In this document: piece by piece, positions 17,636 through 25,631 of the stretch | Position numbering within the stretch: the stretch's first letter is position 1 | Layout of the letters: each line of letters starts with the position of its first letter | From: Lachnospiraceae bacterium OF09-6 | Lineage (GTDB): Bacteria > Bacillota > Clostridia > Lachnospirales > Lachnospiraceae | Direction: 5' to 3' | Assembly: GCA_003435055.1 (NCBI GenBank) | Contig: QUMM01000009.1 | Coordinates: 25,919-89,918 of the forward strand | Length of the DNA stretch: 64,000 nucleotides | Notes under the pieces: model-generated | The model's input: the letters and a program-made list of their open reading frames with translations, nothing else | What the model was told of the DNA's origin: nothing | The model's database searches: none | Translations under genes and position numbers: made by a program

Positions 17636-18787
17636 TTATTTTGTATACACTGTTTTTCCCTTTGCTATAACCTCTGTGATCTGTAGCTTCTGATCCAGAA
17701 TGCACAGATCAGCATCATTTCCTTCTTCTATCTTTCCTTTTTCCTTCAGATTCAGGGTCTCTGCAGGGTTGGATGTAATAGCGGAAAGTGCTATTTCCAG
17801 AGGAATATCTGTCCGCTCTACGCATTCTTTCACCTCTTTTAACAGACAGCTGGACTGTCCTACGCCCATTCCAAGGAATTCTCCCTGTTTGTTGTAAATC
17901 GGCAGGCTTCCCTGTCCATCTGATGAGATGGTGATGCGGTTTGGATTCACGCCTGCATCTAACATCCGTTTCATACCATTGCAGACCCGAACTTCATCGC
18001 AAATCGTTTCCCAGTAATCAATGTCTTCATTTCCGGTAAAATCCACAGCCCCACCTTTCAAAGCATACGTGATGGCTTTACGGAACAGCATTTCATTCCG
18101 GTTGACATGGGTTGGAAGGAACTGGGATGCAGGTATCTCTGTCTCATCAATCACCCGTTCAATGAGATCCATACATCTCAGGCTATCACCCAAATGCACA
18201 TTGATGATTCCTGCTTTACCGGAAAGCACACCGCCCAGTCTGGTATCTGCCGCCACACGGGCAAATTCTTCAAAGGTTGGCTGAGAGGATCGATGATCAG
18301 AAATGGCAATCTCTCCTGTTCCAATGATTTCCTGAATCATCATAATATCTTTTGTAATACTATCTGTTAGTGTACGCACTGGAATCTGATAACTTCCTGT
18401 ATAACAGTAAGCCGTCATGCCCTGTTCATTTAATCCCTTTGTTTTTGCTACAAGGGCACACATATCACGCCCAATTCCATCCGTTCCCAGACAGCCCACT
18501 ACGGTAGTTACCCCAAACTTCGTCAACCCTTCCATAGTAGCCTCAGGGGTTCGATTGGCAAATCCACCTTCGCCGCCTCCTCCCAGCACATGAACATGGC
18601 AGTCTATAAATCCCGGTGTCAGGATTTTTCCCGTTCCGTCTACTATTTCCAGTTCAGGAAATAATGTAACATCCTGTATAGTGCCTGCGTCTGTAATTTT
18701 TACAATCTTGTCATTAACCGTAAGTACATCTTTTTGCCCCAAATGCTGTGGTGCATATACGTCAATATTTTGAATGAATTTCATCAT
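17636..18787 (-). CDS. iadA: Beta-aspartyl (isoaspartyl) dipeptidase IadA
   Basis: A 383-residue member of the amidohydrolase superfamily. The metal-binding motif GFIDCHVHVLGGGGEGG (about 58-74) is characteristic of IadA. GEIAISDHRSSQPT (about 157-170), NVHLGDS (about 197-203), THVNRNE (about 228-234) and SSDGQGS (about 288-294) supply the remaining ligands and substrate loop. It hydrolyses beta-aspartyl dipeptides arising from damaged asparagine and aspartate residues. It lies 21 bp after the YfcC-type carrier, which may import its substrate or export a product. Confidence 0.9.
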   Translation of the reverse strand: MMKFIQNIDVYAPQHLGQKDVLTVNDKIVKITDAGTIQDVTLFPELEIVDGTGKILTPGFIDCHVHVLGGGGEGGFANRTPEATMEGLTKFGVTTVVGCLGTDGIGRDMCALVAKTKGLNEQGMTAYCYTGSYQIPVRTLTDSITKDIMMIQEIIGTGEIAISDHRSSQPTFEEFARVAADTRLGGVLSGKAGIINVHLGDSLRCMDLIERVIDETEIPASQFLPTHVNRNEMLFRKAITYALKGGAVDFTGNEDIDYWETICDEVRVCNGMKRMLDAGVNPNRITISSDGQGSLPIYNKQGEFLGMGVGQSSCLLKEVKECVERTDIPLEIALSAITSNPAETLNLKEKGKIEEGNDADLCILDQKLQITEVIAKGKTVYTK

Positions 18788-18808
18788 GTTTCTGCTCTGC
18801 CCTCATTT

Positions 18809-20329
18809 TTAGAAACCGATTCCTACTGCAATCAATATGGTAACAACCGCACCGATCATTAAGATACCAAGGAACTTCCACATAAATTTGATCCAGTTGG
18901 ACCATTCGATCCTGGCAATCGCCAGGGAACCGATCAGACAGCCTGATGTTGGAACAATTAAATTCGTAAATGCATCCCCCAACTGGAAAGCCAGTACAGA
19001 AGTCTGACGGGTTACGCCCAGCAGATCTGCCAGCGGTGCCATAATCGGCATAGTGATTGCTGCCTGTCCGGAACCAGATACCACAAAAAAGTTAAATACT
19101 GACTGGAACAGATACATCAGCACGGCTGCCACTGCACCCGATACACCTGCCAGTGCCTGTGAAATATTGTACATAATCGTATTGATGACTGTCGGTGTCG
19201 TCGGATCAGAACCGCCAAGCACCTGCATAATCCCCTGTGCCATGGCTACCACCAGGGCCGCACCAATCAGATCCTTTGCTCCATCTTTAAAGGAAGAGGC
19301 GATATCATTCATCTTCATATCATTTAAGTGGAAGATGATACCAATGACGCCTGCTGCCACACCCATCACAAAGAATTGAGTAGCAATCTCTGGCATATAG
19401 TATCCTTTTGTCATAACTCCCCAGACTACCCAGATTATGGTAACCGCCAATGTCAGTAATACTAAAATATGTCCGATACCAAAACTATGACCTTCGTCAA
19501 TACCGGTCTTTTCATTCTGATCACGGAAATACTGATCACTTTCGTATGCAACTGAAATCTTCGGATTCTTTTTTACTTTGGATGCATAGAACATGGTCAT
19601 TCCACAGCCCAGTGCAGTAAATACCACCCACATCACCATTCGGAATCCTGCTCCGGAGAATACATCAATACCGGCAATTCCCTGTGCAATTCCTACGGAA
19701 AACGGATTCATCCAGGATGCTCCGAAGCCAATCTGAGTAGCCACATAAGTTACCAGTACGGCAATGACCGTATCATATCCTACTGCTACAAACAATGGGC
19801 AGAGAATCATAGTAAACGGAAGTGCTTCCTCTCCCATTCCAAACACTGCCCCTCCTAAGGAAAACAATACAAAAAGTATCGGAATCAGCAGTTTTTCTGC
19901 GCCCTTCGCTTTACGAATCAGTCCAATCAGTCCAGCTTCAATAGCACCGGTTCGGATCATGATGCCAAATGCACCTCCTACTACCAGCAAAAATGCTACA
20001 ATCTCTATTGCAGAACTACTGACAATTCCATTATACATGTAATTAAAGAAACCTGTTTCACCATCACCACTGAATAAAGCCACACCCTCTGTTACCGGCT
20101 TTCCTTCATCATCCGTCAGATACTGGAAACTTCCATCTTTGATTACCGTACGGGTCTTTTCAGTCCCGTTAATCGTGTACGAGATATCTGTTGTCTCGTA
20201 ATAGCCCTTTGGAACAAGGAATGTCATAACCGCTGCAATAACCACTACAAAAAAGATAATAATGTAGGTATCCGGTACTTTAAATCCCTTGTTAAACAAT
20301 TTCAGGCCTTCTCCTTTGTTTTTGCTCAT
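18809..20329 (-). CDS. YfcC-family membrane carrier (DcuC/AbgT-like)
   Basis: A 506-residue membrane protein starting with KVPDTYIIIFFVVVIAAVMT and VPKGYYET. These and a large external loop before residue 85 are typical of YfcC proteins, which belong to the C4-dicarboxylate or short peptide carrier group. About twelve hydrophobic segments follow; FGMGEEALPFTMILCPLFVA and LVTYVATQIGFGASWMNPFS are conserved family stretches. It is the first gene of a two-gene operon with iadA, so a dipeptide or aspartate-like substrate is likely, but this is inference. Confidence 0.88.
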   Translation of the reverse strand: MSKNKGEGLKLFNKGFKVPDTYIIIFFVVVIAAVMTFLVPKGYYETTDISYTINGTEKTRTVIKDGSFQYLTDDEGKPVTEGVALFSGDGETGFFNYMYNGIVSSSAIEIVAFLLVVGGAFGIMIRTGAIEAGLIGLIRKAKGAEKLLIPILFVLFSLGGAVFGMGEEALPFTMILCPLFVAVGYDTVIAVLVTYVATQIGFGASWMNPFSVGIAQGIAGIDVFSGAGFRMVMWVVFTALGCGMTMFYASKVKKNPKISVAYESDQYFRDQNEKTGIDEGHSFGIGHILVLLTLAVTIIWVVWGVMTKGYYMPEIATQFFVMGVAAGVIGIIFHLNDMKMNDIASSFKDGAKDLIGAALVVAMAQGIMQVLGGSDPTTPTVINTIMYNISQALAGVSGAVAAVLMYLFQSVFNFFVVSGSGQAAITMPIMAPLADLLGVTRQTSVLAFQLGDAFTNLIVPTSGCLIGSLAIARIEWSNWIKFMWKFLGILMIGAVVTILIAVGIGF

Positions 20330-20439
20330 AACCTTAAATCTCCTTCATTTTTATATAACATGCAAGGAACAGTGTAACATAGAACTGTAAATAAAGTAAC
20401 CAGAAAATGCGAAAAAATGAGGATTTTCTGAAAATAATA

Positions 20440-20468
20440 TTGCTATCACAGGAAACATATGTTAAAAT
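20440..20468 (+). promoter_or_regulatory. Promoter of the preQ1-riboswitch operon
   Basis: TTGCTA (20440-20445), a 17-bp spacer and TAAAAT (20463-20468) preceded by an extended TG. Transcription would begin near 20475, directly at the 5' side of the riboswitch aptamer. Confidence 0.7.
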
Positions 20469-20473
20469 GACAG

Positions 20474-20512
20474 CCGAACTGGTTCGGAAACCTCCCAGTA
20501 TAAAAAACTAGG
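20474..20512 (+). ncRNA. preQ1-I riboswitch aptamer
   Basis: The stretch shows the compact preQ1-I pattern. Stem P1 is ACUGG (20478-20482) with CCAGU (20495-20499), enclosing a 12-nt loop UUCGGAAACCUC. It is followed by the A-rich tail AUAAAAAACUAGG. Loop bases CCU can pair with AGG of the tail to make the P2 pseudoknot. Loop size and tail match the B. subtilis queC aptamer in layout. It senses the queuosine precursor preQ1 and controls the three genes downstream. Confidence 0.85.
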
Positions 20513-20560
20513 CAAAGTAAAAATAGAAAAACAGGCTGCTCTGGCAGTCTTTTCATTGTT

Positions 20561-20597
20561 GCTTTTGTTTATTGAGGTATAAACAAGAGCTTTTTTT
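20561..20597 (+). terminator. Expression-platform terminator of the preQ1 riboswitch
   Basis: GCTTTTGTTTA (20561-20571) pairs with TAAACAAGAGC (20580-20590), 11 bp with one G-U, and is followed by seven T residues. It stands about 50 nt after the aptamer and 46 nt before the nucleoside hydrolase start. It is probably the switchable terminator. The competing antiterminator pairing was not worked out. Confidence 0.75.
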
Positions 20598-20642
20598 ATG
20601 CCGTAAGCAAGATTCTATTTTTACACGCAAGAAAGGATTGTA

Positions 20643-21617
20643 ATGGAAAAAAGAAAAGTTATTATTGACTGTGATCCGGGCATTGATGACAGTCTCGCCA
20701 TCATGCTGGCACTGAAATCTCCGGAGATCGAGGTCGTGGGAATCACCGTTGTCTGTGGCAATTCTCCCGTAGCAATGGGATTTGAAAATGCCAAAAAAAT
20801 TCTAAAACAGATGAACCGACTGGATGTACCGGTGTTCATCGGTGAAAGTACCCCGTTAAAACGGGACTATGTAAATGCCCTGGATACCCATGGGGAAGAT
20901 GGATTGGGAGAAAGCTTTCTGCCAGAAGTTCCAGGCTTCCATCAGGATAGGAGTGCTGTAGACTTTCTGGCTGATATTTTGAAAAAAGAATCCATCTCTG
21001 TGATTGCACTGGCTCCAATGACGAATCTGGCCAGACTGATTCAAAAGGACAAAGATGCATTTGCCAATATTGATACGTTTGTTTCCATGGGTGGTACTTT
21101 TAAAAGCCATGGTAACTGCTCTCCTGTGGCAGAATATAATTACTGGTGCGATCCGGATGCTGCTGCCCTTGTATATCATACGATGCACGAGCTGGGTAGA
21201 ACCATCCATATGGTGGGTCTGGATGTGACAAGAAAGATTGTCCTGACACCTACTCTTCTGGAATATATCTGCCGTCTGGATCAAGAAACTGGTTCATTCA
21301 TACGCAAGATCACAAAGTTCTACTTTGACTTCCACTGGGAATGGGAACATATCATTGGCTGTGTCATCAATGACCCTCTGGCGGTTGCTTATTTTCTGAA
21401 TCCATCTATCTGTCAGGGATTTAACTCTTATGTACAGATCGAGACCGAAGGGATCTCCCTTGGTCAGTCCGTAGTAGATGCCATGAACTTCTATCGGAAA
21501 ACACCGAATACCAAAGTGCTGACAGAAGTGGATGTATACTCTTTCTTCCAGACATTCCTGTCAAGGATTCTGGATTTGGAACCGGAAAAACTGGATATTT
21601 TACAGGATTTGATCTAA
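20643..21617 (+). CDS. IUNH-family nucleoside hydrolase (candidate queuosine hydrolase, QueK-like)
   Basis: A 324-residue inosine-uridine nucleoside hydrolase family protein. The N-terminal calcium-binding motif DCDPGIDDS (about 8-16), IALAPMTNLARLI (about 121-133) and SMGGTFKSHGNCSPVAEYNY (about 148-167) are intact. The usual late HDP motif appears as INDPLAVA (about 242-249), with Asn instead of His, which hints at altered specificity. Control by a preQ1 riboswitch and a neighbouring transporter suggests cleavage of queuosine to queuine, as known for QueK in C. difficile. That role is inferred from context. Confidence 0.85.
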   Translation: MEKRKVIIDCDPGIDDSLAIMLALKSPEIEVVGITVVCGNSPVAMGFENAKKILKQMNRLDVPVFIGESTPLKRDYVNALDTHGEDGLGESFLPEVPGFHQDRSAVDFLADILKKESISVIALAPMTNLARLIQKDKDAFANIDTFVSMGGTFKSHGNCSPVAEYNYWCDPDAAALVYHTMHELGRTIHMVGLDVTRKIVLTPTLLEYICRLDQETGSFIRKITKFYFDFHWEWEHIIGCVINDPLAVAYFLNPSICQGFNSYVQIETEGISLGQSVVDAMNFYRKTPNTKVLTEVDVYSFFQTFLSRILDLEPEKLDILQDLI

Positions 21618-21632
21618 GGAGGCGTGTGAATT

Positions 21633-22193
21633 ATGAAAACATCAAAAATGACAACATATAAGATCTGCATGATCGCTTTTGCTATTTGTATCAACTTTGT
21701 AGGCGGACAGATTGCTTTGCTTCTGAGACTCCCGATTTATCTGGACAGCATCGGTACCGTCTTCGTAGCTTCTACACTGGGCCCGTTTTACGGTATGCTG
21801 CCAAATCTGCTCAGTGGCCTGTTGATGGGTATGACCGTAGACGTCTATTCTCTGTATTATGCACCGGTCGGTATTGTACTTGGTTTTGTCACCGGTCTGA
21901 TATTTAAAAAATGGCAGCCGAAAAAATGGGGCATCCTTCCGGCAGCCCTGCTGATTACCCTGCCACCTACCATTATCAGTTCCTGCATTACCGCATTTTT
22001 ATTCGGTGGTATTACTTCTTCCGGATCTACCATCCTGGTACAGATTCTGGCAAGAACACCGCTTGGTATGGTGGGAAGCTGCTTCGTAGTTCAGTTTATT
22101 ACTGATTATATTGACCGTGTTTTATGCCTTGCAGTATCCGCAGTTCTGATCACTGCACTGCGAAAAAATATGAAAGGGATTTTTGCAAAATGA
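21633..22193 (+). CDS. ECF-type transporter S component (candidate queuosine/queuine/preQ1 importer)
   Basis: A 186-residue hydrophobic protein with about six membrane helices. It has the S-component feel of energy-coupling factor transporters: LRLPIYLDSIGTVFVASTLG near 32-51, then GPFYGMLPNLLSGLLMGMTV. No ATPase or T component lies nearby, so it would share a housekeeping EcfA/EcfT module. It follows the nucleoside hydrolase by 15 bp under the same preQ1 riboswitch. It does not obviously read as the QueT family, so it may be a different solution to the same transport task. Confidence 0.8.
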   Translation: MKTSKMTTYKICMIAFAICINFVGGQIALLLRLPIYLDSIGTVFVASTLGPFYGMLPNLLSGLLMGMTVDVYSLYYAPVGIVLGFVTGLIFKKWQPKKWGILPAALLITLPPTIISSCITAFLFGGITSSGSTILVQILARTPLGMVGSCFVVQFITDYIDRVLCLAVSAVLITALRKNMKGIFAK

Positions 22194-22843
22194 ACATATT
22201 AATTACAGGTACCAGCTCAGGAATCGGAAAGGGCTGCGCAGAATATTTTCTGAAAGAAGGGCATCTGGTATATGGATTTGACAAAGATACTTCTACAATT
22301 TCACATCCTGCTTATACCCATTTCTGTCTGGACATACGGGATAAATCTGCCTACCCAAAGCTTTCTCCTGTGGATATCGTAATTAATAATGCCGGTGTGC
22401 AGGATGGCGATGATATTGATGTAAATCTGAAGGGAACCATTTCTATTACAGAACATTATGCCATCCATCCGGCAATCCATTCCGTGATCATGATCGGTTC
22501 TGCCAGCGGACACACTGGTTCAGAATTTCCGGAATATGCAGCCAGCAAAGGCGGCGTTCTCGCTTACACAAAGAACGTCGCCATGCGCATTGCTCCTTAT
22601 CAGGCCACCTGCAACAGCCTGGACTTCGGTGGCGTCTTAACCGAGCTGAACCGCCCGGTGATGGAAGACCAAAAGCTCTGGAATCAAATCATGGAGCTCA
22701 CCCCGCTGAAACGGTGGATGACTGTAGAAGAAGCTGCACAGTGGATCTATTTCATGGCTGTGATCAACCGCTTCTGCACCGGGCAGAATATCCTGATTGA
22801 TGGACTGGAAGCCGGAAACTGCAACTTCATCTGGCCGGAATAA
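22190..22843 (+). CDS. Short-chain dehydrogenase/reductase (SDR)
   Basis: The start is the ATG at 22190, which overlaps the stop of the S-component gene (ATGA), so translation is coupled. The 217-residue protein has the cofactor motif TGTSSGIG (about 6-13), NNAG (about 67-70), a catalytic Ser in IGSASGHTG and the YAASK catalytic pair (about 118-122). Cofactor discrimination points to NAD(H) because Asp follows the second strand (YGFDKD). An SDR is not part of the known QueK-QueT-QueL salvage route, so its substrate is unknown. The operon link to preQ1 sensing is the main clue. Confidence 0.88.
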   Translation: MNILITGTSSGIGKGCAEYFLKEGHLVYGFDKDTSTISHPAYTHFCLDIRDKSAYPKLSPVDIVINNAGVQDGDDIDVNLKGTISITEHYAIHPAIHSVIMIGSASGHTGSEFPEYAASKGGVLAYTKNVAMRIAPYQATCNSLDFGGVLTELNRPVMEDQKLWNQIMELTPLKRWMTVEEAAQWIYFMAVINRFCTGQNILIDGLEAGNCNFIWPE

Positions 22844-22855
22844 CGTTAAAAAAAG

Positions 22856-22892
22856 GAACCATACTGCGATCTCACAGTGTGGTTCATCTTTT
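22856..22892 (+). terminator. Terminator after the preQ1-regulated operon
   Basis: GAACCATACTG (22856-22866) pairs with CAGTGTGGTTC (22875-22885), followed by ATCTTTTTT. An A run on the other side lets it serve the converging Spx/ArsC-like gene as well. Confidence 0.85.
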
Positions 22893-22906
22893 TTCTCTCA
22901 AATGTT

Positions 22907-23263
22907 TCAATCCAAAATATTTTTTTCCCACTCAGCTTCTTTAAATCCCGTCAGGATACAGTTTTCTTTGACAACCAGCGGACGCTTCACTAGCATTCCA
23001 TTGGTCGCAAGTAGCTTCAACTGTTCCTCTTCGCTCATCGTCGGCAACTTATCTTTTAACTGAAGTTCCTTGTATACCATTCCACTGGTGTTGAAAAACT
23101 TCTTAAGTGGAAGTCCGCTTCTCTCATGCCAGTCTTTCAGTTCCTCATAAGTTGGATTTTCTTCCACAATATGACGGTCTGTATATAAAATCTGATGCAC
23201 ATCCAGCCACTTTTTCGCTTTCTGGCATGTGGAACATTTTGGGTATTCTAAAAATAACATCAT
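22907..23263 (-). CDS. ArsC/Spx-family thioredoxin-fold protein
   Basis: A 118-residue protein with the redox motif CSTC (about 10-13) in YPKCSTCQKAKKWL and the conserved LVKRPLVV loop near 91-98, both typical of the ArsC/Spx/MgsR family. Clostridial members of this size are usually annotated as arsenate reductase family proteins, but many act as transcription regulators through RNA polymerase contact. No ars genes are nearby, so arsenate reduction is not supported. Confidence 0.85.
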   Translation of the reverse strand: MMLFLEYPKCSTCQKAKKWLDVHQILYTDRHIVEENPTYEELKDWHERSGLPLKKFFNTSGMVYKELQLKDKLPTMSEEEQLKLLATNGMLVKRPLVVKENCILTGFKEAEWEKNILD

Positions 23264-23366
23264 TTTATCCTCCTGTTTTGCCTTTATGTCAAAATTGTAT
23301 CACCACCTGGATGTAAATTCCAATGTTTTTGTAAGGAAATCCATCCGTGCATTCCGTCCTGGTTCT

Positions 23367-23831
23367 TTATTTTTCCACGTTCGCCTTTGTCTCAATATAT
23401 TGGCTGCCTTTTGGTTCTCCAACATAGCCGTTTGGGATAAGTGCATTTTCTCTGACCGCTTCCGTATAAATTTCACGCATGGTTGCTATCTCAAATGCTC
23501 CGGCATGCACATCAAGTGCATCCTCAGGCATTTTGCTGATCTGAAACATTTCCTCAAATGGCATATCAGTAAGTTTCAAAATATAATCTTCTTCGCCGGA
23601 AAAACCATGCTCCTTCAGCTCATATTCATATTCCATCCAGTAAGCCTGCGTCTTGGCGTCTGGCTTGATTTCATATTCAGTTTTACATTCCCGTAGTGAA
23701 ATCAGAAAACTCCTTTTACATTTCGGACAGAACAGCGGAAAGTTCTGTAAAACCGTGTCCTTGCGGAACTGTGTCCGGGTCTTTCCGTGGCACGCCGGAC
23801 ACAAAATCCATTGCGTTTCAGGAGTGCTCAT
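23367..23831 (-). CDS. Cysteine-rich KTR-domain protein of conjugative elements
   Basis: A 154-residue protein. The first 60 residues contain WILCPACHGKTRTQFRKDT and FPLFCPKCKRSFLI, the two-CXXC zinc-ribbon KTR domain (PF14205) carried by Tn916- and Tn1549-type elements. The remaining 95 residues form an acidic extension without a recognised fold. Its start overlaps a small upstream gene by ATGA. It marks the left border of the accessory region. Confidence 0.75.
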   Translation of the reverse strand: MSTPETQWILCPACHGKTRTQFRKDTVLQNFPLFCPKCKRSFLISLRECKTEYEIKPDAKTQAYWMEYEYELKEHGFSGEEDYILKLTDMPFEEMFQISKMPEDALDVHAGAFEIATMREIYTEAVRENALIPNGYVGEPKGSQYIETKANVEK

Positions 23832-23959
23832 TGCGTTTCTCCTACCTTGGATTTCACAAACAGCATCATGGCCTGAAATTCGGTTGACAGCATTTCGCCA
23901 AGCCTTCTTTCAGAAAACTGGCACATCCGAGTCGCACACAAAGCACCTATGTGTCCCAT
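23828..23959 (-). CDS. Small hypothetical protein coupled to the KTR gene
   Basis: A 43-residue frame (begins MGHIGALCATRMCQFSERR, ends KSKVGETQ) whose stop overlaps the start of the KTR gene (ATGA). The overlap and ordinary codon use suggest a real small gene, although no good ribosome binding site precedes it and the product is unknown. Confidence 0.4.
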   Translation of the reverse strand: MGHIGALCATRMCQFSERRLGEMLSTEFQAMMLFVKSKVGETQ

Positions 23960-24095
23960 GCGTCAGGTGTAATAAGAAAATAAATTGCTGCTCCGAGCGT
24001 TCCTAATATTACAGAAAGGGACCATGCAACTAGTATCCACCTAAGATTCTTTTTAATATGTGATTTCCATCCCAAATGCCGCAGACCTGGGCGGG
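23943..24095 (-). pseudogene. C-terminal remnant of a membrane protein
   Basis: On the minus strand a frame without start codon reads LGWKSHIKKNLRWILVAW and continues through a hydrophobic segment to FLITPDAWDT and a stop. One membrane helix preceded by a basic region is visible. It reads as the tail of a truncated mobile-element membrane protein and overlaps the rlmD-like remnant upstream in another frame. Confidence 0.35.
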
Positions 24096-24290
24096 AAATT
24101 GCAGTCGCAAGCTATAATACGATAGTAATCATCCATATCCACGCTGAGTTTTACCGTGGTATCTGGTTTTCGTTTGCTCAAGAGGCACACAGTCTCCACG
24201 TGGCACGATACCTTCTGATTGATGTCAGGTCTTGTGCCCGTTTACGGAAACATATCCTGTCAAAACGGAAACATGTCCACAGCTTCTAAG
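24040..24290 (-). pseudogene. C-terminal remnant of an rlmD/rumA-like 23S rRNA uracil methyltransferase
   Basis: On the minus strand one can read VDMFPF, then a second DMFP copy, then CHVETVCLLSKRKPDTTVKL and VDMDDYYRI. VDMFP-x-THVETVCLLS is the conserved C-terminal end of clostridial RlmD-type methyltransferases. Stop codons and the duplicated DMFP motif interrupt it. Integration of mobile elements inside this gene class is known in Clostridia, so the doubled motif may be a pile-up of attachment-site scars. Confidence 0.6.
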
Positions 24291-24440
24291 ACCGCACATT
24301 CACAGCTGTAAATAGATGCAATCTGTGGCAAAATTGACATTCATATCACGGCCTTAACCATTGAAGTCTATGGGAACAAGTCAGCATAAGGTCCTTCCTA
24401 CCTATATAATGCAAGGCAAGTTTACACTGCTGTTCCCTGC

Positions 24441-24536
24441 CACTGTCTCGACAGTTGAGACAGTGAAGAACTCTCAACTCCTACACAATCCATCCGCTCT
24501 GACCGCTGATTGGCCATACACTCGCGAGGAGTTGAG
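24441..24536. repeat. Pair of nested inverted repeats at the accessory-region border
   Basis: CACTGTCTC (24441-24449) and GAGACAGTG (24457-24465) form a perfect 9-bp inverted repeat. CTCAACTCCT (24473-24482) pairs with AGGAGTTGAG (24527-24536). They lie between the rlmD-like remnant and rhuM, in a stretch without genes. They may be an old recombination site or transposon end, or a terminator for the long defence operon that lacks a T run. Confidence 0.45.
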
Positions 24537-24573
24537 TTGCCGGATTTCACCGTCTCGACCTGGTATCCGTTCC

Positions 24574-25617
24574 TTATTTCTTTGTGTTTTCTTCTAATTC
24601 CAGCATATACTTATCAAAATCAGACATAAACAATCTGTCCTGGATCACGCGGTATTTTTCAAATTCTGTCTCAGCATGAAGCTTTGCAATTTCCGCTGTC
24701 ACCTTGCCTGCATCCTGTAAAATACCGTAATCAAACATTTCAATGAAGCTATTGAGCCTTTTTTCCCAATCCTGCATCGTAAGCGGAATATGCCGTAATG
24801 TCATGTTTTCCGCAAAATCCAGGTATGCCGTAACCATACGATTCAGCTGCTTCATTTCATCCTGACTCAGATAATTCTTCGCAATCGTGACGTCGCTTTT
24901 CTTAATCTTTCCATCAGGAGCATCTGCCCAGGTAGTTAATCCCATATGTTCCTTTGTGTGGTCGGCTCTTTCCACGATCAGCTCAGCTGCTGTATGTCCA
25001 TGAACTGCGTAATGCATTTTATTCTGAACGGTCGCATAGAATCTTCTCGTCGTTGCAGAATTCTTATCATAATCAATGGCTGTAGCATACAGATCGGTGA
25101 TCTTCTGATAGAACTTTCTTTCGCTCGCACGGATCTCACGAATACGCTCTAACTGTTCATCAAAATACTTTTCAGTCAGATACGTTCCTCGCTTCAGCCT
25201 TTCATCATCCATCACCCAGCCTTTGATGGTGTAGTCTTTAGCGATCTGGTTTACCCATTTACGGAACTGTACCGCTCGCTCAGAATTGACCTTAAAGCCT
25301 ACGGCAATGATCATTTGAAGGCTATAGTGCTTGGTATCGCGTGTGACCTGGCGAGAACCTTCGGTTTGAACTATTCGGAAATTCCGAATAGTTGCTGCCT
25401 CTTCCAATTCACTATCCGCATATATTTTTTTAATATGTTCATTTATCGTTGGTAAACCAACATCATACAATGTGGCCATCATCTTCTGTGTTAGCCATAT
25501 ATTTTCATCCTCGTAGCGCATTTCAATGCTATCTTGCTGATCACCCACAGAGGCAACATAGGTCAGATATTCCGCTGCGATGGACCGGATGTTTATCTCA
25601 TCTTTTTTCTTTGTCAA
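24574..25617 (-). CDS. rhuM: RhuM-family protein
   Basis: A 347-residue protein with the RhuM core: EDENIWLTQKMMATLYDVGL (about 35-54), IYADSELEEAATIRNFRIVQ and GSRQVTRDTKHYSLQMIIAV (about 92-111), then AVQFRKWVNQIAKDYTIKGW. RhuM was first named in Salmonella pathogenicity island 3, but homologues are regular neighbours of type I restriction systems and their function is unknown. Here it is the last gene of the defence operon, 14 bp after mcrC. Confidence 0.9.
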   Translation of the reverse strand: MTKKKDEINIRSIAAEYLTYVASVGDQQDSIEMRYEDENIWLTQKMMATLYDVGLPTINEHIKKIYADSELEEAATIRNFRIVQTEGSRQVTRDTKHYSLQMIIAVGFKVNSERAVQFRKWVNQIAKDYTIKGWVMDDERLKRGTYLTEKYFDEQLERIREIRASERKFYQKITDLYATAIDYDKNSATTRRFYATVQNKMHYAVHGHTAAELIVERADHTKEHMGLTTWADAPDGKIKKSDVTIAKNYLSQDEMKQLNRMVTAYLDFAENMTLRHIPLTMQDWEKRLNSFIEMFDYGILQDAGKVTAEIAKLHAETEFEKYRVIQDRLFMSDFDKYMLELEENTKK

Positions 25618-25631
25618 ATGAAACGCCTCCT

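Noticed and set aside
22907..23263. Arsenate reductase of an arsenic operon
   Set aside because: No arsR, arsB or acr3 genes nearby; the Spx/MgsR-like reading is equally good.
24361..24597. Plus-strand 78-codon frame
   Set aside because: No ribosome binding site, it crosses two inverted repeats and runs into rhuM on the other strand; no protein-like features.
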